A program made the position numbers and the translations under genes. From positions 496,001-560,000 of the forward strand of contig NZ_CP042382.1 of assembly GCF_007954585.1 (NCBI RefSeq): 64,000 nt of DNA, given 5' to 3'. Under the pieces are notes generated by a model. That model searched no databases, had not been told where the DNA came from, and saw only the letters and a program-made list of their open reading frames with translations. The stretch is from Pistricoccus aurantiacus (GTDB lineage: Bacteria; Pseudomonadota; Gammaproteobacteria; Pseudomonadales; Halomonadaceae). Positions 32,840 through 44,512 of this stretch are shown in pieces. How positions within the stretch are numbered: position 1 is the stretch's first letter; every line of letters starts with the position of its first letter.

Positions 32840-32865
32840 GCTGCCAACACATACTGTCTGGCAGC
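32840..32865 (-). promoter_or_regulatory. Hairpin in the rpsL-rpsG spacer, candidate S7 target
   Basis: GCTGCCA, 12-base loop, TGGCAGC: a perfect 7-bp stem 47 bases before the rpsG start. E. coli S7 binds this spacer to control its own synthesis. The match is positional only; I have no sequence comparison with the 16S site. Confidence 0.35.
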
Positions 32866-32908
32866 GCCCGACCTTACTCTTATCCGACCATGGTGATAAT
32901 AAATGATG

Positions 32909-32932
32909 GGTGAAGCGTTAATACGCTTCGCC
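32909..32932 (-). promoter_or_regulatory. Hairpin directly after the rpsL stop
   Basis: On the - strand GGCGAAGCGT, loop ATTA, ACGCTTCACC, a 10-bp stem with one wobble, starting right after the rpsL stop. No T-run follows, so it may protect or pause the transcript rather than end it. Confidence 0.4.
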
Positions 32933-32933
32933 A

Positions 32934-33308
32934 TCAAGACTTGGGTCGCTTGGTGCCGTACTTGGAGCGGCCCTGCTTGCGGTTCTGCACGCCGGAGGTA
33001 TCCAGAGCGCCGCGCACGGTGTGATAACGCACACCCGGCAAGTCCTTGACTCGACCGCCGCGGATCAATACCACGGAGTGCTCTTGCAGGTTGTGCCCCT
33101 CACCACCGATGTAAGAGGAAACCTCGTAGCCGTTGGTCAGGCGCACGCGGCACACCTTACGCAGGGCGGAGTTCGGCTTCTTGGGAGTAGTGGTATAAAC
33201 GCGGGTGCAAACGCCGCGCTTCTGTGGGCAGGCCTGAAGCGCCGGCACGTCGCTAGTTTCGACGGGACGCTTGCGCGGCTTGCGCACAAGCTGATTTATC
33301 GTTGCCAT
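32934..33308 (-). CDS. rpsL: 30S ribosomal protein S12
   Basis: 124 aa, as in E. coli. It monitors decoding in the A site. The residues changed in streptomycin-resistant mutants are wild type: Lys43 in [13 protein letters not shown] and Lys88 in [12 protein letters not shown]. The frame is open for 21 codons upstream, but [13 protein letters not shown] is the family start. First gene of the str operon. Confidence 0.98.
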   Translation of the reverse strand: MATINQLVRKPRKRPVETSDVPALQACPQKRGVCTRVYTTTPKKPNSALRKVCRVRLTNGYEVSSYIGGEGHNLQEHSVVLIRGGRVKDLPGVRYHTVRGALDTSGVQNRKQGRSKYGTKRPKS

Positions 33309-33386
33309 AGTCTGTAGCTGACTCCAATGATGTTCTTGGCTCTCAATAGGGAACGAGCGCACCCGCCCCACTATTAAAGGCTGCGA

Positions 33387-33416
33387 ATTCTACTGTCTTG
33401 TGACCGCCTTCGTCAA
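33387..33416 (-). promoter_or_regulatory. str operon promoter
   Basis: On the - strand: TTGACG (complement of 33411-33416), 18 bases, TAGAAT (complement of 33387-33392), about 80 bases before rpsL. I see no strong terminator between the rpoC stop at 33466 and this promoter, so rpoBC read-through into rpsL is possible. Confidence 0.75.
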
Positions 33417-33465
33417 GCCGGAGCCGTCTCGACGTCTGAGCGTCGATGACGACCCCTTCTCACAC

Positions 33466-36400
33466 TCAACTTTCGTCGTCATCCGCGTCCAGGGCGGTCA
33501 ACTGGGCACCCAGTTCCTGCTCGACGTCGAAGGCGGAGGGCTGCAGCGCACGATCCGCATCCCCGCGCTTGCGATGGCGCTCCGCGTGGTGGGTCAGGCC
33601 GGTTCCTGCCGGGATCAGGCGACCGACCACGACGTTCTCTTTCAAGCCACGCAGATAGTCGCGCTTGCCGGTGACCGCCGCTTCCGTCAGCACTCGAGTC
33701 GTCTCCTGGAAGGAGGCGGCGGAGATGAATGATTCGGTGGCCAGGCTCGCCTTGGTGATACCCAGCAATAGGCGCTGGTATTTCGCCGGGAACTTATCCT
33801 GCTCCGCCAGCCGGGCGTTTTCTTCCAACACCCGCACCAGTTCGATCTGATCGCCGGGAATGAAGCTGGAATCTCCCGCCTCGGTAATCTCCACCTTGCG
33901 CAGCATCTGTCGCACGATCACTTCGATGTGCTTGTCGTTGATGCCCACGCCCTGCAGTCGATAGACCTCCTGCACCTCGGCGGTGATGTACTTGGCCAGC
34001 TCCGCCACTCCCAGCAGCCGCAGGATGTCGTGAGGATTGCTCGGCCCATCGGAAATCACTTCGCCCTTCTCGACGGTTTCGCCCTCGAAGACCGCCACCT
34101 GACGCCACTTAGGAATCAGCATCTCGAAGGGATCGCCGGATTCCGGCGTGATCGTCAGACGGCGCTTGCCCTTGGTTTCCTTGCCGAAGCTGATCACGCC
34201 ACTTATTTCAGCGAGGATTGAGGACTCCTTGGGCTTACGCGCCTCGAACAGATCCGCTACCCGCGGCAGACCCCCGGTGATGTCACGGTTAGCGGACGCC
34301 TCTACCGGAATCCGCGCCACTACCTCGCCGATACCGATGGTCGCGCCGTTATCCACGGAAACGATCGCCTTGCCAGGCAGCAGATACTGGACCGGCGTGT
34401 TGGAGCCGGAGATCGCCACATGCTCACCGGCCTCGTCGGTGAGCATGATCATCGGACGCTTGTCGCGCCCCGTGGCGGGGCGGGCGGCGGACTCGATGAC
34501 CTCGATGGAAGACAGGCCGGTCATTTCATCCACACTGCGGTGGATGGAAAGCCCTTCGTCCATATCGATGTACTGCACCTTGCCTTCCGCTTCGGCGACG
34601 ATCGGGTGAGTATGCGGATCCCACTTGGCCACGGTCTGGCTGGCCTCTACCGCGTCACCGTCCTTGACGGACAACTCGGCACCGTAAGGAAGCTTGTAAT
34701 ACTCCCGCTCGCGTCCATGCTCGTCCGCCACTGCCAGGGCGCTGGAGCGGGACACCACCACCAGCTTGCCGTCGGCGCGCTCCACGGACTTGATGTTGTG
34801 CAGTCGTACCCTGCCACCATGCTTGACCTGAACGCTATCCATGGCGGAGGCCCGAGATGCTGCCCCACCGATATGGAAGGTCCGCATGGTCAGCTGGGTA
34901 CCCGGCTCACCGATGGACTGGGCGGCAATGACCCCTACCGCTTCACCGATATTGACCTGATGACCTCGGGCCAGATCGCGACCGTAGCAAGAGGAACAGA
35001 CGCCGTGAGCGGTCTCGCAGTTGATGGTGCTGCGCACCACGATCTCGTCGATTCCCATGGTATCGAGGCGCGCACACCAGGCCTCGTCCAGCAGGGTACC
35101 GCGAGGAATCAGGACTTCATCGTCCGCTGGGCTGATCACGTCCTGGGCCACTACGCGACCCAGCACTCGCTGCGCCAGGGAAACGATGATATCGCCACCC
35201 TCGATGACCGGATGCAGGGTCAAGCCTTCCTCGGTACCGCAGTCCGCCTCGGTGATCACCATGTCCTGTGCAACGTCCACCAGTCGTCGGGTCAGATAAC
35301 CAGAGTTGGCGGTCTTGAGCGCCGTGTCCGCCAGACCTTTACGCGCCCCGTGGGTAGAAATGAAGTACTGAAGCACGTTCAGGCCTTCACGGAAATTGGC
35401 GGTAATCGGTGTCTCGATGATCGAGCCGTCCGGCTTGGCCATCAGGCCGCGCATGCCGGCGAGCTGACGAATCTGCGCCGCGCTGCCCCGAGCGCCGGAG
35501 TCCGCCATGATGAACACGCTGTTGAAGGAATCCTGCTCGACCTCCTTGCCGTCGCGGTCAATCACGGTTTCCTTGGAAATGCCCGCCATCATCGCCTTGG
35601 CCACCTTGTCGTTGGCCTTGGACCAGATATCGATGACCTTGTTGTACTTCTCGCCGGCGGTAACAAGCCCGGAAGAGAACTGATCCTCGATTTCCTTGAC
35701 CTCATCCTCGGCCGCATCGACGATGCCTTTCTTCTCCTCCGGGATGACGAAATCGTTGACACCGATGGAGGCACCGGACCAGGTCGCCAGACGAAAACCG
35801 GTGTACATCAACTGGTCGGCGAAGATGACCGCATCCTTCAGCCCGGTGCGTCGATAGACCTCGTTAATCAGCCCGGAGATCGCCTTCTTCTTCATCGGCT
35901 GATCCACCAGGGCAAAGGGCGCACCTTTGGGCAGAATACTGAACAGCAGCGCCCGGCCCACGGTGGTGTCGTGAATCGAGGTCTTCTCGATCAGCTCGCC
36001 GCCTTCCTCTTCCGACGTATACTCGGTCAAGCGCACCTTGACCCGAGCATGCAGGGACACGCTCTGGGTGCCGAAGGCGCGCTCCACCTCCTTGAGGTCG
36101 GAGAACACCATGCCTTCGCCCTTGGCGTTGATCTTTTCCCGAGTCATGTAGTAAAGCCCCAGCACCACGTCCTGTGAGGGCACGATGATCGGGTCGCCGT
36201 TAGCCGGTGACAGCACGTTGTTGGTGGCCATCATCAGCGCCCGGGCCTCGAGCTGGGCTTCCAGGGTCAGCGGCACGTGTACCGCCATCTGGTCGCCGTC
36301 GAAGTCTGCGTTGTAGGCGGCGCATACCAGCGGATGAAGCTGGATGGCCTTGCCTTCGATCAGCAGCGGCTCGAAGGCCTGGATGCCCAGACGGTGCAGG

Positions 36401-37683
36401 GTCGGCGCCCGGTTCAGCAGCACCGGGTGCTCGCGAATCACGTCCGCGAGAATGTCCCAGACCTCCGGCAGTTCCCGTTCGACCATCTTCTTCGCGGCCT
36501 TGATGGTGGACGCCTGGCCGCTGGACTGCAGCTTGGAATAGATGAACGGCTTGAACAGCTCCAGCGCCATCTTCTTGGGCAGACCGCACTGATGCAGACG
36601 CAGAGTCGGGCCCACGGTAATGACTGAACGACCGGAATAATCGACCCGCTTGCCCAGCAGGTTCTGTCGGAAACGCCCTTGCTTGCCCTTGATCATGTCC
36701 GCCAAGGACTTGAGCGGGCGCTTGTTGGAGCCAGTGATCGCTCGCCCACGACGGCCGTTGTCCAGCAGTGCGTCAACGGACTCCTGCAGCATGCGCTTTT
36801 CATTGCGCACGATGATATCCGGCGCGTTGAGATCCAGCAGGCGCTTCAGACGATTGTTGCGGTTGATCACCCGGCGATACAGATCGTTGAGATCCGAGGT
36901 CGCGAAGCGTCCGCCATCCAGCGGTACCAAGGGGCGCAGATCCGGCGGTAGCACCGGCAGCACCTCCATGACCATCCAGGCCGGTGCGTTGCCGGACTTG
37001 TAGAAGGCTTCCAGCAGCTTCAAGCGCTTGGAGAGCTTCTTGATCTTGGTTTCGGAGTTGGTCTGGGGAATCTCTTCTCGCAGACGCTCGATCTCCTCTT
37101 CCAGATCCACGTCCTTGAGCAGCGCCTGCACCGCCTCGGCGCCCATGCGGGCATCGAAGTCGTCGCCGAACTCTTCCAGCGCCTCGAAGTACTGCTCGTC
37201 GTTGAGCAGCTGTCCACGCTCCAGGGTGGTCATGCCCGGATCGATCACCACGAAGCTCTCGAAATACAGCACCCGCTCGATGTCCCGCAGGGTCATGTCG
37301 AGGAACATGCCGATACGCGAGGGCAGCGACTTCAAAAACCAGATGTGCGCCACCGGCGAGGCCAGCTCGATATGCGCCATGCGCTCCCGGCGCACTGCGG
37401 CCTTGGTGACTTCGACGCCGCACTTTTCACAGATGATACCGCGGTGTTTCATGCGCTTGTACTTGCCGCACAGGCACTCGTAATCCTTGACCGGGCCAAA
37501 GATCTTGGCACAGAACAGACCGTCGCGTTCCGGCTTGAAGGTCCGGTAGTTGATGGTCTCGGGCTTCTTGACCTCGCCGTAGGACCAGGAACGAATCATG
37601 TCCGGGGATGCGAGCGTGATCTTGATCGCATCGAACTCTTCGGACTGGGCCTGGGATTTGAGGACTTTCACCAAATCTTTCAT
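33466..37683 (-). CDS. rpoC: RNA polymerase subunit beta'
   Basis: 1405 aa (E. coli 1407). It carries the catalytic magnesium loop [15 protein letters not shown] (about 458-472). The N-terminal zinc site is [19 protein letters not shown] (about 70-88) and the second is the [19 protein letters not shown] region (about 890-910). Bridge helix and trigger loop segments ([22 protein letters not shown]) are intact. The tail is acidic (DADDDES). It begins 103 bp after rpoB. Confidence 0.99.
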   Translation of the reverse strand: MKDLVKVLKSQAQSEEFDAIKITLASPDMIRSWSYGEVKKPETINYRTFKPERDGLFCAKIFGPVKDYECLCGKYKRMKHRGIICEKCGVEVTKAAVRRERMAHIELASPVAHIWFLKSLPSRIGMFLDMTLRDIERVLYFESFVVIDPGMTTLERGQLLNDEQYFEALEEFGDDFDARMGAEAVQALLKDVDLEEEIERLREEIPQTNSETKIKKLSKRLKLLEAFYKSGNAPAWMVMEVLPVLPPDLRPLVPLDGGRFATSDLNDLYRRVINRNNRLKRLLDLNAPDIIVRNEKRMLQESVDALLDNGRRGRAITGSNKRPLKSLADMIKGKQGRFRQNLLGKRVDYSGRSVITVGPTLRLHQCGLPKKMALELFKPFIYSKLQSSGQASTIKAAKKMVERELPEVWDILADVIREHPVLLNRAPTLHRLGIQAFEPLLIEGKAIQLHPLVCAAYNADFDGDQMAVHVPLTLEAQLEARALMMATNNVLSPANGDPIIVPSQDVVLGLYYMTREKINAKGEGMVFSDLKEVERAFGTQSVSLHARVKVRLTEYTSEEEGGELIEKTSIHDTTVGRALLFSILPKGAPFALVDQPMKKKAISGLINEVYRRTGLKDAVIFADQLMYTGFRLATWSGASIGVNDFVIPEEKKGIVDAAEDEVKEIEDQFSSGLVTAGEKYNKVIDIWSKANDKVAKAMMAGISKETVIDRDGKEVEQDSFNSVFIMADSGARGSAAQIRQLAGMRGLMAKPDGSIIETPITANFREGLNVLQYFISTHGARKGLADTALKTANSGYLTRRLVDVAQDMVITEADCGTEEGLTLHPVIEGGDIIVSLAQRVLGRVVAQDVISPADDEVLIPRGTLLDEAWCARLDTMGIDEIVVRSTINCETAHGVCSSCYGRDLARGHQVNIGEAVGVIAAQSIGEPGTQLTMRTFHIGGAASRASAMDSVQVKHGGRVRLHNIKSVERADGKLVVVSRSSALAVADEHGREREYYKLPYGAELSVKDGDAVEASQTVAKWDPHTHPIVAEAEGKVQYIDMDEGLSIHRSVDEMTGLSSIEVIESAARPATGRDKRPMIMLTDEAGEHVAISGSNTPVQYLLPGKAIVSVDNGATIGIGEVVARIPVEASANRDITGGLPRVADLFEARKPKESSILAEISGVISFGKETKGKRRLTITPESGDPFEMLIPKWRQVAVFEGETVEKGEVISDGPSNPHDILRLLGVAELAKYITAEVQEVYRLQGVGINDKHIEVIVRQMLRKVEITEAGDSSFIPGDQIELVRVLEENARLAEQDKFPAKYQRLLLGITKASLATESFISAASFQETTRVLTEAAVTGKRDYLRGLKENVVVGRLIPAGTGLTHHAERHRKRGDADRALQPSAFDVEQELGAQLTALDADDDES

Positions 37684-37786
37684 GGATCGCTCCGTTGCGG
37701 AGTTGTCATAAGCGGAGGCATAAACCCCCGCGGACAGTCATTCTCGACGATTGCCCGACTCGAGCCGCAGCCCAAGCCAGGGTCGA

Positions 37787-40700
37787 TTAGCCTTCTAGCT
37801 CGATATCAATGCCCAGCGAACGAATTTCCTTCACCAGCACGTTGAAGGACTCCGGCATGCCCGCCTGCATGGTGTGGTCGCCATCCACGATGCTCTTGTA
37901 CATCTTGGTGCGCCCTTCCACGTCGTCGGACTTGACCGTGAGCATCTCCTGAAGAGTGTAAGCCGCGCCGTAAGCTTCCAGCGCCCAGACCTCCATCTCG
38001 CCGAAGCGCTGACCACCGAACTGTGCCTTGCCGCCCAGCGGCTGCTGGGTCACCAGGGAATAGGAGCCGGTGGAACGGGCGTGCATCTTGTCATCCACCA
38101 GGTGGTTGAGCTTGAGCATGTACATGTAGCCAACGGTGACCTGACGATCGAAAGCTTCACCGGTACGTCCGTCGTAAAGCGTCATCTGGCCAGATTCAGG
38201 CAGATCGGCAAGCTTGAGCAGATGCTTGATCTCGTGCTCGTCGGCACCATCGAAGACCGGTGATGCCATCGGCACACCGCCCTGCAGGTTACGCGCCAGA
38301 GTGACGATCTCGTCGTCAGAGAGCGAATCGAGCGCTTCTTTTCGCGTTCCCTGGGTGTTGTAGATTTCGCCGAGGAATTCGCGGATCTGAACGATCTGCT
38401 GTTCGCGAGCCTCCCGCAGCATGCGCTCGATCTTCATGCCCAGACCGCGAGCGGCCATGCCCAGATGGGTCTCGAGAACCTGTCCGACGTTCATGCGCGA
38501 GGGTACCCCGAGCGGGTTGAGCACCACATCCACCGGCTCGCCCTGTTCGTCGAAGGGCATGTCCTCAATAGGCATGATCGCCGAGATGACGCCCTTGTTG
38601 CCGTGACGACCCGCCATCTTGTCACCGGGCTGGATACGCCGACGTACCGCCATGTAGACCTTGACGATCTTGAGCACACCCGGCGCCAGGTCGTCGCCCT
38701 GGGTCAGCTTGCGCTTCTTGTCCTCGAAACGCTCATCCATTTCCTTGCGACGGTTTTCGAGCTGTTCGTCCGCCTGAGCAAGCAGCTCGTTGAGCGCTTC
38801 ATCCTGCAGGCGCAGCTTGAACCACTGCTGTCGCGGCAGTTCGTCCAGGTAGTCATTGCTGAGCACGTCACCTTTCTTGAGCTTGGGCCCACCGTTGACC
38901 GGCTGGCCGCTCAAGGTACGCTTGAGACGCTCGAAAGTGGCGTCTTCCGCGATGCGATAGGTTTCCTGAAGGTCCTTGCGCACCTCGTCGAGCTGGGTCT
39001 GCTCGATGGACAACGCTCGGGAATCCTTCTCGACACCATCGCGGGTGAACACCTGCACATCGATGACCGTCCCCTTCATACCGGTGGGTGCGCGCAGAGA
39101 AGTGTCTTTCACGTCAGACGCTTTCTCGCCGAAGATCGCTCGCAGCAGCTTCTCCTCAGGGGTCAGCTGAGTCTCGCCCTTGGGGGTGACCTTGCCTACC
39201 AGGATGTCGCCGGGGCCGACTTCCGCACCGATATACACCACCCCCGCCTCATCTAGCTTGGACAGAGCGGACTCACCCACATTGGGAATGTCCGCGGTGA
39301 TCTCTTCCGATCCCAGCTTGGTGTCCCGAGAGACGCAGGTCAGTTCCTGGATGTGAATCGTGGTGAAACGGTCTTCCTCCACCACCCGCTCGGAAAGCAG
39401 GATAGAGTCCTCGAAGTTGTAGCCGTTCCAGGGCATGAAGGCGATGCGCATGTTCTGACCCAGCGCCAGATCCCCCATGTCGACGGAGGGCCCGTCCGCC
39501 AGAATATCGCCTCGCGCCACCTCGTCACCGGGGCGTACCACGGGGCGCTGGTTCATGCAGGTGTTCTGGTTGGAGCGGGTGTACTTGGTCAGATTGTAGA
39601 TGTCGACCCCGGCCTCGCCGCCGATGATCTCATCCTCGTTGACCCGTACCACGATCCGCTTGGCATCCACGGAATCGATCAGGCCGCCACGGCGCGCCAC
39701 CGCACAGACGCCGGAATCCCGGGCCACGAAACGCTCCATGCCGGTGCCCACCAGCGGCTTGTCCGCCCGCAGGGTAGGCACCGCCTGACGCTGCATGTTC
39801 GCCCCCATCAGAGCGCGGTTGGCATCGTCGTGCTCCAGGAACGGAATCAAGGCCGCGGCCACGGATACCACCTGGCGCGGTGACACGTCCATCAGGGTGA
39901 CCTTGTCCGGCCCCGTGAAAGTGGTTTCGCCTCGGTGACGGACCTGCACCAGATCGTCCACCAGGCGGCCATTTTCGTCCACGGTGGCGGAGGCCTGAGC
40001 GATGACAAAATCGCCTTCTTCGATGGCCGATAGCTGTACCACTTCATCGGTGACGAGACTGTCCACCACCTTGCGATAGGGCGTCTCGAGGAAACCATAG
40101 CTGTTGGTATGACTGTAGGTCGCCAGAGAGTTGATCAGGCCGATGTTCGGCCCTTCCGGCGTCTCGATCGGACACAGGCGACCGTAGTGCGTGGTATGAA
40201 CATCACGCACTTCGAAGCCTGCACGCTCGCGGGTCAGGCCACCCGGCCCAAGCGCGGAAACCCGACGCTTGTGAGTGACCTCGGACAGCGGATTGTTCTG
40301 GTCCATGAACTGGGACAGCTGGCTGGAGCCAAAGAACTCCTTGACCGCCGCCGCCACCGGCTTGGCGTTGATCAGATCCTGAGGCATGAGGCCTTCGCTC
40401 TCCGCCATAGAGAGACGTTCCTTGACGGCCCGCTCGACCCGTACCAGGCCGACACGGAACTGATTCTCCGCCATCTCGCCAACACAGCGGATACGACGGT
40501 TGCCCAGGTGGTCGATGTCATCGACATCGCCAAAACCGTTACGGATACTGATCAATTCCTTGAGCACGTCAAGGATGTCCTGATTATCCAGCACCCCGGA
40601 ACCGGTGTCGGATTCACGGCGCAGACGACGGTTGAACTTCATGCGTCCGACGCCGGACAGATCGTAGCGGTCCTCGGAGAAGAACAAGTTGTTGAATAGC

Positions 40701-41863
40701 GTCTCGGCAGCTTCCTTGGTGGGCGGCTCGCCGGGGCGCATCATGCGATAGATCTCCACCAGCGCCTCTAGGGCGGAGCGGGTGGTGTCGAGCTTCAGGG
40801 TATCGGAAATGAAGGGACCACAGTCGAGATCGTTGGTATATAGCGTCTCGAGAGTGGTAATACCCGCCGTGGCCAGTTTCTCCAGCAGTTCCGGCGTGAT
40901 TTCCGTGTTGCACTCGCAAATCAGTTCACCGGTGTTTGGATCGATCTGATCCTTGGCCAGCGTCTTGCCGTAAAGATAATCCATCGGCACTTCGAGACGC
41001 TCGAGGCCGGATTTTTCCATCTGTCGAATATGCTTCTGAGTGATCCTTCGGCCTTCCGCGACGATCTCCGAACCGTCCGCATCCTTGATGTCGAAGGTGG
41101 CAGTTTCACCCCGCAGACGCGACGGCACAAGATCTACGGAGAAGCCGGATTTCTCGATATGAAAGACGCTGGTGACGAAGAAGGTATCGAGAATCTCTTC
41201 CGCGCTCAGCCCCAAGGCGCGCAGCAGTACCGTGGCCGGCAGCTTGCGGCGGCGATCGATACGCACGAAGACGTTATCCTTGGGATCGAACTCGAAGTCG
41301 AGCCAGGAGCCACGGTAAGGAATTACCCGCGCGGAATACAGAAGCTTGCCGGAAGAATGGCTTTTGCCCTTGTCGTGATCGAAGAACACTCCCGGCGAGC
41401 GGTGCAACTGGGATACGATGACACGTTCGGTACCATTGATGACAAAGGTGCCGTTCTCGGTCATCAGGGGGATTTCCCCCATATAGACTTCCTGCTCCTT
41501 GATATCCTTGATCGCCTTGTTGGAGGACTCACGATCGTAGATGATCAGGCGCACCTTGACGCGCAGGGGCGCGGAATAAGTGACCCCGCGCAGCTGACAT
41601 TCCTTGACATCGAAGGCCGGCGTGCCGAAACGATAGCTGACATATTCGAGAGCGGCATTGCCGGAGAAGCTTTCGATCGGGAATACGGACTTGAAAGCAG
41701 CATTCAGACCGGTGTCAAGCCGCTCGTCCGGCGCACGATCCTGCTGCAGGAAGTCGTAGTAGGAGTCAAGCTGGATGGCCAGCAGGTAAGGCACATCCAT
41801 CACTTGGGGCAGTTTGCCGAAATCCTTGCGGATGCGTTTTTTCTCAGTGTATGAGTAAGCCAT
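37787..41863 (-). CDS. rpoB: RNA polymerase subunit beta
   Basis: 1358 aa (E. coli 1342). The rifampicin-binding cluster near residue 512 reads [20 protein letters not shown] followed by [17 protein letters not shown], that is, the sensitive type at the Asp516, His526 and Ser531 equivalents. [13 protein letters not shown] is the catalytic-site contact and the C-terminal [20 protein letters not shown] is conserved. It is preceded by a 234-bp spacer from rplL with several hairpins. Confidence 0.99.
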   Translation of the reverse strand: MAYSYTEKKRIRKDFGKLPQVMDVPYLLAIQLDSYYDFLQQDRAPDERLDTGLNAAFKSVFPIESFSGNAALEYVSYRFGTPAFDVKECQLRGVTYSAPLRVKVRLIIYDRESSNKAIKDIKEQEVYMGEIPLMTENGTFVINGTERVIVSQLHRSPGVFFDHDKGKSHSSGKLLYSARVIPYRGSWLDFEFDPKDNVFVRIDRRRKLPATVLLRALGLSAEEILDTFFVTSVFHIEKSGFSVDLVPSRLRGETATFDIKDADGSEIVAEGRRITQKHIRQMEKSGLERLEVPMDYLYGKTLAKDQIDPNTGELICECNTEITPELLEKLATAGITTLETLYTNDLDCGPFISDTLKLDTTRSALEALVEIYRMMRPGEPPTKEAAETLFNNLFFSEDRYDLSGVGRMKFNRRLRRESDTGSGVLDNQDILDVLKELISIRNGFGDVDDIDHLGNRRIRCVGEMAENQFRVGLVRVERAVKERLSMAESEGLMPQDLINAKPVAAAVKEFFGSSQLSQFMDQNNPLSEVTHKRRVSALGPGGLTRERAGFEVRDVHTTHYGRLCPIETPEGPNIGLINSLATYSHTNSYGFLETPYRKVVDSLVTDEVVQLSAIEEGDFVIAQASATVDENGRLVDDLVQVRHRGETTFTGPDKVTLMDVSPRQVVSVAAALIPFLEHDDANRALMGANMQRQAVPTLRADKPLVGTGMERFVARDSGVCAVARRGGLIDSVDAKRIVVRVNEDEIIGGEAGVDIYNLTKYTRSNQNTCMNQRPVVRPGDEVARGDILADGPSVDMGDLALGQNMRIAFMPWNGYNFEDSILLSERVVEEDRFTTIHIQELTCVSRDTKLGSEEITADIPNVGESALSKLDEAGVVYIGAEVGPGDILVGKVTPKGETQLTPEEKLLRAIFGEKASDVKDTSLRAPTGMKGTVIDVQVFTRDGVEKDSRALSIEQTQLDEVRKDLQETYRIAEDATFERLKRTLSGQPVNGGPKLKKGDVLSNDYLDELPRQQWFKLRLQDEALNELLAQADEQLENRRKEMDERFEDKKRKLTQGDDLAPGVLKIVKVYMAVRRRIQPGDKMAGRHGNKGVISAIMPIEDMPFDEQGEPVDVVLNPLGVPSRMNVGQVLETHLGMAARGLGMKIERMLREAREQQIVQIREFLGEIYNTQGTRKEALDSLSDDEIVTLARNLQGGVPMASPVFDGADEHEIKHLLKLADLPESGQMTLYDGRTGEAFDRQVTVGYMYMLKLNHLVDDKMHARSTGSYSLVTQQPLGGKAQFGGQRFGEMEVWALEAYGAAYTLQEMLTVKSDDVEGRTKMYKSIVDGDHTMQAGMPESFNVLVKEIRSLGIDIELEG

Positions 41864-41913
41864 CTGTATTCCCCAGCTTGTTCACCATGGGTGACCGATT
41901 CATATCGGCGCTA

Positions 41914-41937
41914 CCTGATGAAAGTGGCTTCATCAGG
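41914..41937 (-). promoter_or_regulatory. Hairpin in rpoB 5' region
   Basis: CCTGATGA/TCATCAGG, 8-bp stem with 8-base loop, about 50 bases before the rpoB start. It is one of three stems in the rplL-rpoB spacer. Confidence 0.35.
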
Positions 41938-41941
41938 CACT

Positions 41942-41974
41942 GACGGCAAGCCTCCCCTATGGGAGCTCGCCGTC
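41942..41974 (-). promoter_or_regulatory. Long stem in rplL-rpoB spacer, candidate RNase III site
   Basis: GACGGC pairs with GCCGTC and CTCCC with GGGAG, with one internal loop, making a long stem. E. coli has an RNase III cleavage hairpin in this same spacer; equivalence is an inference from position. Confidence 0.45.
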
Positions 41975-42028
41975 GGAATTCAGCTAGCGAGCAACCTGGA
42001 AGGCACCGCGCTAGTAACAACAGGAAAA

Positions 42029-42057
42029 GGCCGGTAGCGGGCATCCCGCCACCAGCC
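42029..42057 (-). terminator. Attenuator-like hairpin between rplL and rpoB
   Basis: On the - strand GGCTGGTGGCGGG, loop ATG, CCCGCTACCGGCC followed by TTTTCC: a strong GC stem with a short T-run, 41 bases after the rplL stop. E. coli has a partial terminator here that lowers rpoBC relative to L7/L12. Confidence 0.65.
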
Positions 42058-42097
42058 CTGGGAGCTTACGCAGCGCGCGAAGCTCTAAGCACAAGAA

Positions 42098-42466
42098 TTA
42101 CTTGAGCTCCACGCTCGCGCCGGCGTCTTCCAGTTTCTTCTTGGCCGCTTCGGCGTCATCCTTGGACATGGCTTCCTTGATGGTCGCCGGTGCGCCGTCG
42201 ACGGCACCCTTGGCTTCCTTGAGGCCAAGACCGGTGATTTCGCGAACCGCCTTGATCACGTTGACTTTCTTTTCGCCAACGCCGGTCAGCACCAGATCAA
42301 ACTCTGTCTGCTCTTCTTCGACAGCGGCTTCCGCGCCCGGGCCTGCCATGACGGCGGCAGCAGCGGATACGCCAAACTTCTCTTCCATCGCCTCGATCAG
42401 TTCGGCGACTTCCATCACGGACATGTCGGCGACGGCGTTGATGATATCTTCTTTGGTCAGTGCCAT
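42098..42466 (-). CDS. rplL: 50S ribosomal protein L7/L12
   Basis: 122 aa (E. coli 121). The stalk protein, present as multiple dimers on L10, recruits translational GTPases. N-terminal dimer helices ([19 protein letters not shown]), the Ala/Gly/Glu hinge (about 36-52), and the C-terminal domain [19 protein letters not shown] are canonical. Confidence 0.98.
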   Translation of the reverse strand: MALTKEDIINAVADMSVMEVAELIEAMEEKFGVSAAAAVMAGPGAEAAVEEEQTEFDLVLTGVGEKKVNVIKAVREITGLGLKEAKGAVDGAPATIKEAMSKDDAEAAKKKLEDAGASVELK

Positions 42467-42559
42467 TTCGAATTCCTAGACTTTGCAGTGCCCCGGCTGG
42501 AGCCGGGTACTCGATATTTCAATGGGCGAATGCCATACATTTGGCAAAAGGAGACAGCC

Positions 42560-43063
42560 TCAAGCTGCCTGTTGTTCCTTTTGATCGCGCAGGGCAGCGA
42601 GAGTACGAACCAGCTTGCCGGCGGATGCTTCTTTCATGACCGACATCAGCTTGGCGATCGCCTCATCATAGGTTGGCAGTGTTGCCAAGCGGTCGAGGTC
42701 GCTCGCCGGGATCAACTCGCCTTCGTAAGCCAGCGCCTTGACTTCGAAATCCGCCTGACTCTTGGAGAACTCCTTGAACAACCGCGCGGCAGCGCCGGGA
42801 TGTTCGGTAGAGAACGCCAGGAGAGTCGGACCCACGAAGCTATCGTTCAGGCACTCCCAAGGAGTACCTGCCAGGGCGCGGCGTGCCAGGGTGTTGCGAA
42901 CAACACGGATCTGCACGCCATTCTCGCGAGCCTGCTTGCGCAAATCTGTCATCGCGCCAACGGCTACGCCACGAGAATCGGCAACCACGACGGAGAGAGC
43001 GTCCTTGGCGGCTTCACTGACCTCGGCAACGATTGCCTTCTTGCCTTCGAGAGCTAGTGCCAC
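42560..43063 (-). CDS. rplJ: 50S ribosomal protein L10
   Basis: 167 aa (E. coli 165) from GTG 43063. It anchors L7/L12 and, as the L10-L12 complex, represses its own leader in E. coli. The frame stays open 31 codons further, but AAGGAG lies 8 bases before this GTG and [17 protein letters not shown] is the family start. [16 protein letters not shown] and [20 protein letters not shown] are diagnostic. Confidence 0.96.
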   Translation of the reverse strand: MALALEGKKAIVAEVSEAAKDALSVVVADSRGVAVGAMTDLRKQARENGVQIRVVRNTLARRALAGTPWECLNDSFVGPTLLAFSTEHPGAAARLFKEFSKSQADFEVKALAYEGELIPASDLDRLATLPTYDEAIAKLMSVMKEASAGKLVRTLAALRDQKEQQAA

Positions 43064-43109
43064 TGTGTTCACTCCTTCATGCCGAAGCGGCGGATGCCGT
43101 TTCGGGGTT

Positions 43110-43152
43110 ACCATCTTCCTCCACCCGCAGGTGAAAGAGCTCGGGTGATGGT
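43110..43152 (-). promoter_or_regulatory. L10 leader hairpin
   Basis: On the - strand ACCATC pairs with GATGGT and ACCCG with CGGGT. The two helices are separated on the 3' side by GGAGGAA with little opposite, an asymmetric bulge like the kink-turn of the L10 leader. It lies 47 bases before the rplJ start, the expected place for binding by the L10-(L12)4 complex. Confidence 0.55.
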
Positions 43153-43208
43153 GCACACCAGCGCACTGGCGGCCACACCATCTGCGCAGGCTCCCAAAGG
43201 GAAATTAA

Positions 43209-43234
43209 GCCATCTTGCCTCTGGGCAAGATGGC
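43209..43234 (-). terminator. Attenuator-like hairpin between rplA and rplJ
   Basis: GCCATCTTGCC, 4-base loop, GGCAAGATGGC, a perfect 11-bp stem followed on the - strand by TTAATTT. It would reduce L11-L1 read-through into rplJ. Confidence 0.6.
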
Positions 43235-43305
43235 ACCTGCGGTCTTTGACGGCGCCCTGCTTCAGATGTCTCGAGCCGAAGTCAGGGACCGCAAAGTAGC
43301 GTCGA

Positions 43306-43998
43306 TCACGTCAGAGAAGAATGATCGACGGTCAAGCCTGGCCCCATGGTGGTGGACAGGGTCATCTTCTTGAAATACACACCCTTGGATGTGCTGGGCT
43401 TGAGGCGCTTGAGATCGGCAACTAGTGCGTCCAGATTGCCCTTGATGGCGCTCGCATCGAAGTCGACCTTGCCAAGCGTAGTATGAATGATACCGTTCTT
43501 GTCAGTACGAAACCGTACCTGACCGGCCTTGGCATTCTTGACCGCGGTCGCCACGTCGGGGGTGACGGTGCCAACCTTGGGGTTGGGCATCAGTCCGCGC
43601 GGTCCCAGGATCTGACCTAGCTGGCCGACGACACGCATAGCATCTGGTGAGGCGATGACCACGTCAAAGTCCAGATTGCCTTTTTTAACCTGTTCCGCCA
43701 GATCGTCCATGCCGACAATATCCGCACCGGCTTCCCTGGCGGCGTCCGCGTTGGCGCCTTGCGTAAATACGGCGACACGCACGTCCTTGCCGGTACCGTT
43801 GGGCATCACGGTAGCACCACGTACCACCTGGTCGGACTTGCGTGGATCGACGCCTAGATTGATCGCAACGTCTAGGGATTCCTTGAAGTTGACAGTAGAC
43901 AGCTCGCCGAGCAGTGACACAGCCTCATCAAGAGAATAAACCTTGGTGGAGTCCACCTTTTCCTTGATTCGCTGAGCGCGCTTGGTCAGTTTAGCCAT
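43306..43998 (-). CDS. rplA: 50S ribosomal protein L1
   Basis: 230 aa (E. coli 234). It forms the mobile L1 stalk at the E site and represses the L11 operon in E. coli. [20 protein letters not shown] and [15 protein letters not shown] are diagnostic. A TTG two codons upstream is in frame; ATG 43998 is preferred ([16 protein letters not shown]). It ends earlier than E. coli L1, lacking the last residues. Confidence 0.97.
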   Translation of the reverse strand: MAKLTKRAQRIKEKVDSTKVYSLDEAVSLLGELSTVNFKESLDVAINLGVDPRKSDQVVRGATVMPNGTGKDVRVAVFTQGANADAAREAGADIVGMDDLAEQVKKGNLDFDVVIASPDAMRVVGQLGQILGPRGLMPNPKVGTVTPDVATAVKNAKAGQVRFRTDKNGIIHTTLGKVDFDASAIKGNLDALVADLKRLKPSTSKGVYFKKMTLSTTMGPGLTVDHSSLT

Positions 43999-44000
43999 GA

Positions 44001-44432
44001 TCAAAGACCCTCCACGTTGAGGCCCATGCTCCGGGCGCTACCAGCGATAGTACGAACTGCCGCGTCCAGATCGGAAGCCGTCAGATCCGGCTCTTTGGTC
44101 TTGGCGATTTCTTCCAACTGCTCGCGGGTCACGCTACCCACCTTCTTCTTGTTCGGCTCACCGGAACCGGACTTGATGCCGGCGGCCTTCTTCAACAGCA
44201 CCGCAGCGGGCGGGGTTTTGGTGATGAAAGTAAAGCTGCGATCGGAGTAGACAGTAATGACGACCGGGGTCGGCAGACCGGGTTCGATCTCCTGAGTTGC
44301 CGCGTTGAACGCCTTGCAGAACTCCATGATATTGACACCATGCTGACCCAACGCAGGCCCCACGGGCGGGCTAGGATTCGCCTTGCCCGCTGCAACTTGC
44401 AGCTTGATATAAGCCTGTACTTTCTTGGCCAT
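44001..44432 (-). CDS. rplK: 50S ribosomal protein L11
   Basis: 143 aa (E. coli 142). It forms the GTPase-associated centre. [20 protein letters not shown] and the C-terminal RNA-binding [14 protein letters not shown] are canonical, with the Pro-rich region that thiostrepton contacts unchanged ([18 protein letters not shown]). Confidence 0.98.
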   Translation of the reverse strand: MAKKVQAYIKLQVAAGKANPSPPVGPALGQHGVNIMEFCKAFNAATQEIEPGLPTPVVITVYSDRSFTFITKTPPAAVLLKKAAGIKSGSGEPNKKKVGSVTREQLEEIAKTKEPDLTASDLDAAVRTIAGSARSMGLNVEGL

Positions 44433-44475
44433 AATATTTCTCCAGATGGGTATAGCGCCTTACGGCTTCCCTGAT

Positions 44476-44495
44476 GGGGATCCGCTTCGATCCCC
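44476..44495 (-). promoter_or_regulatory. Hairpin in rplK leader, candidate L1 target
   Basis: GGGGATC, 6-base loop, GATCCCC, 44 bases before the rplK ATG in the nusG-rplK spacer. E. coli L1 controls this operon by binding the rplK leader. The link is positional only. Confidence 0.4.
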
Positions 44496-44512
44496 GATAA
44501 CGCCAGGCCGTG

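Noticed and set aside
33417-33465. Terminator after rpoC
   Set aside because: Some self-complementary GACG/CGTC strings exist but no stable stem with a T-run.
34420-36177. 585-codon open frame on the + strand
   Set aside because: Antisense to rpoC; shadow frame.
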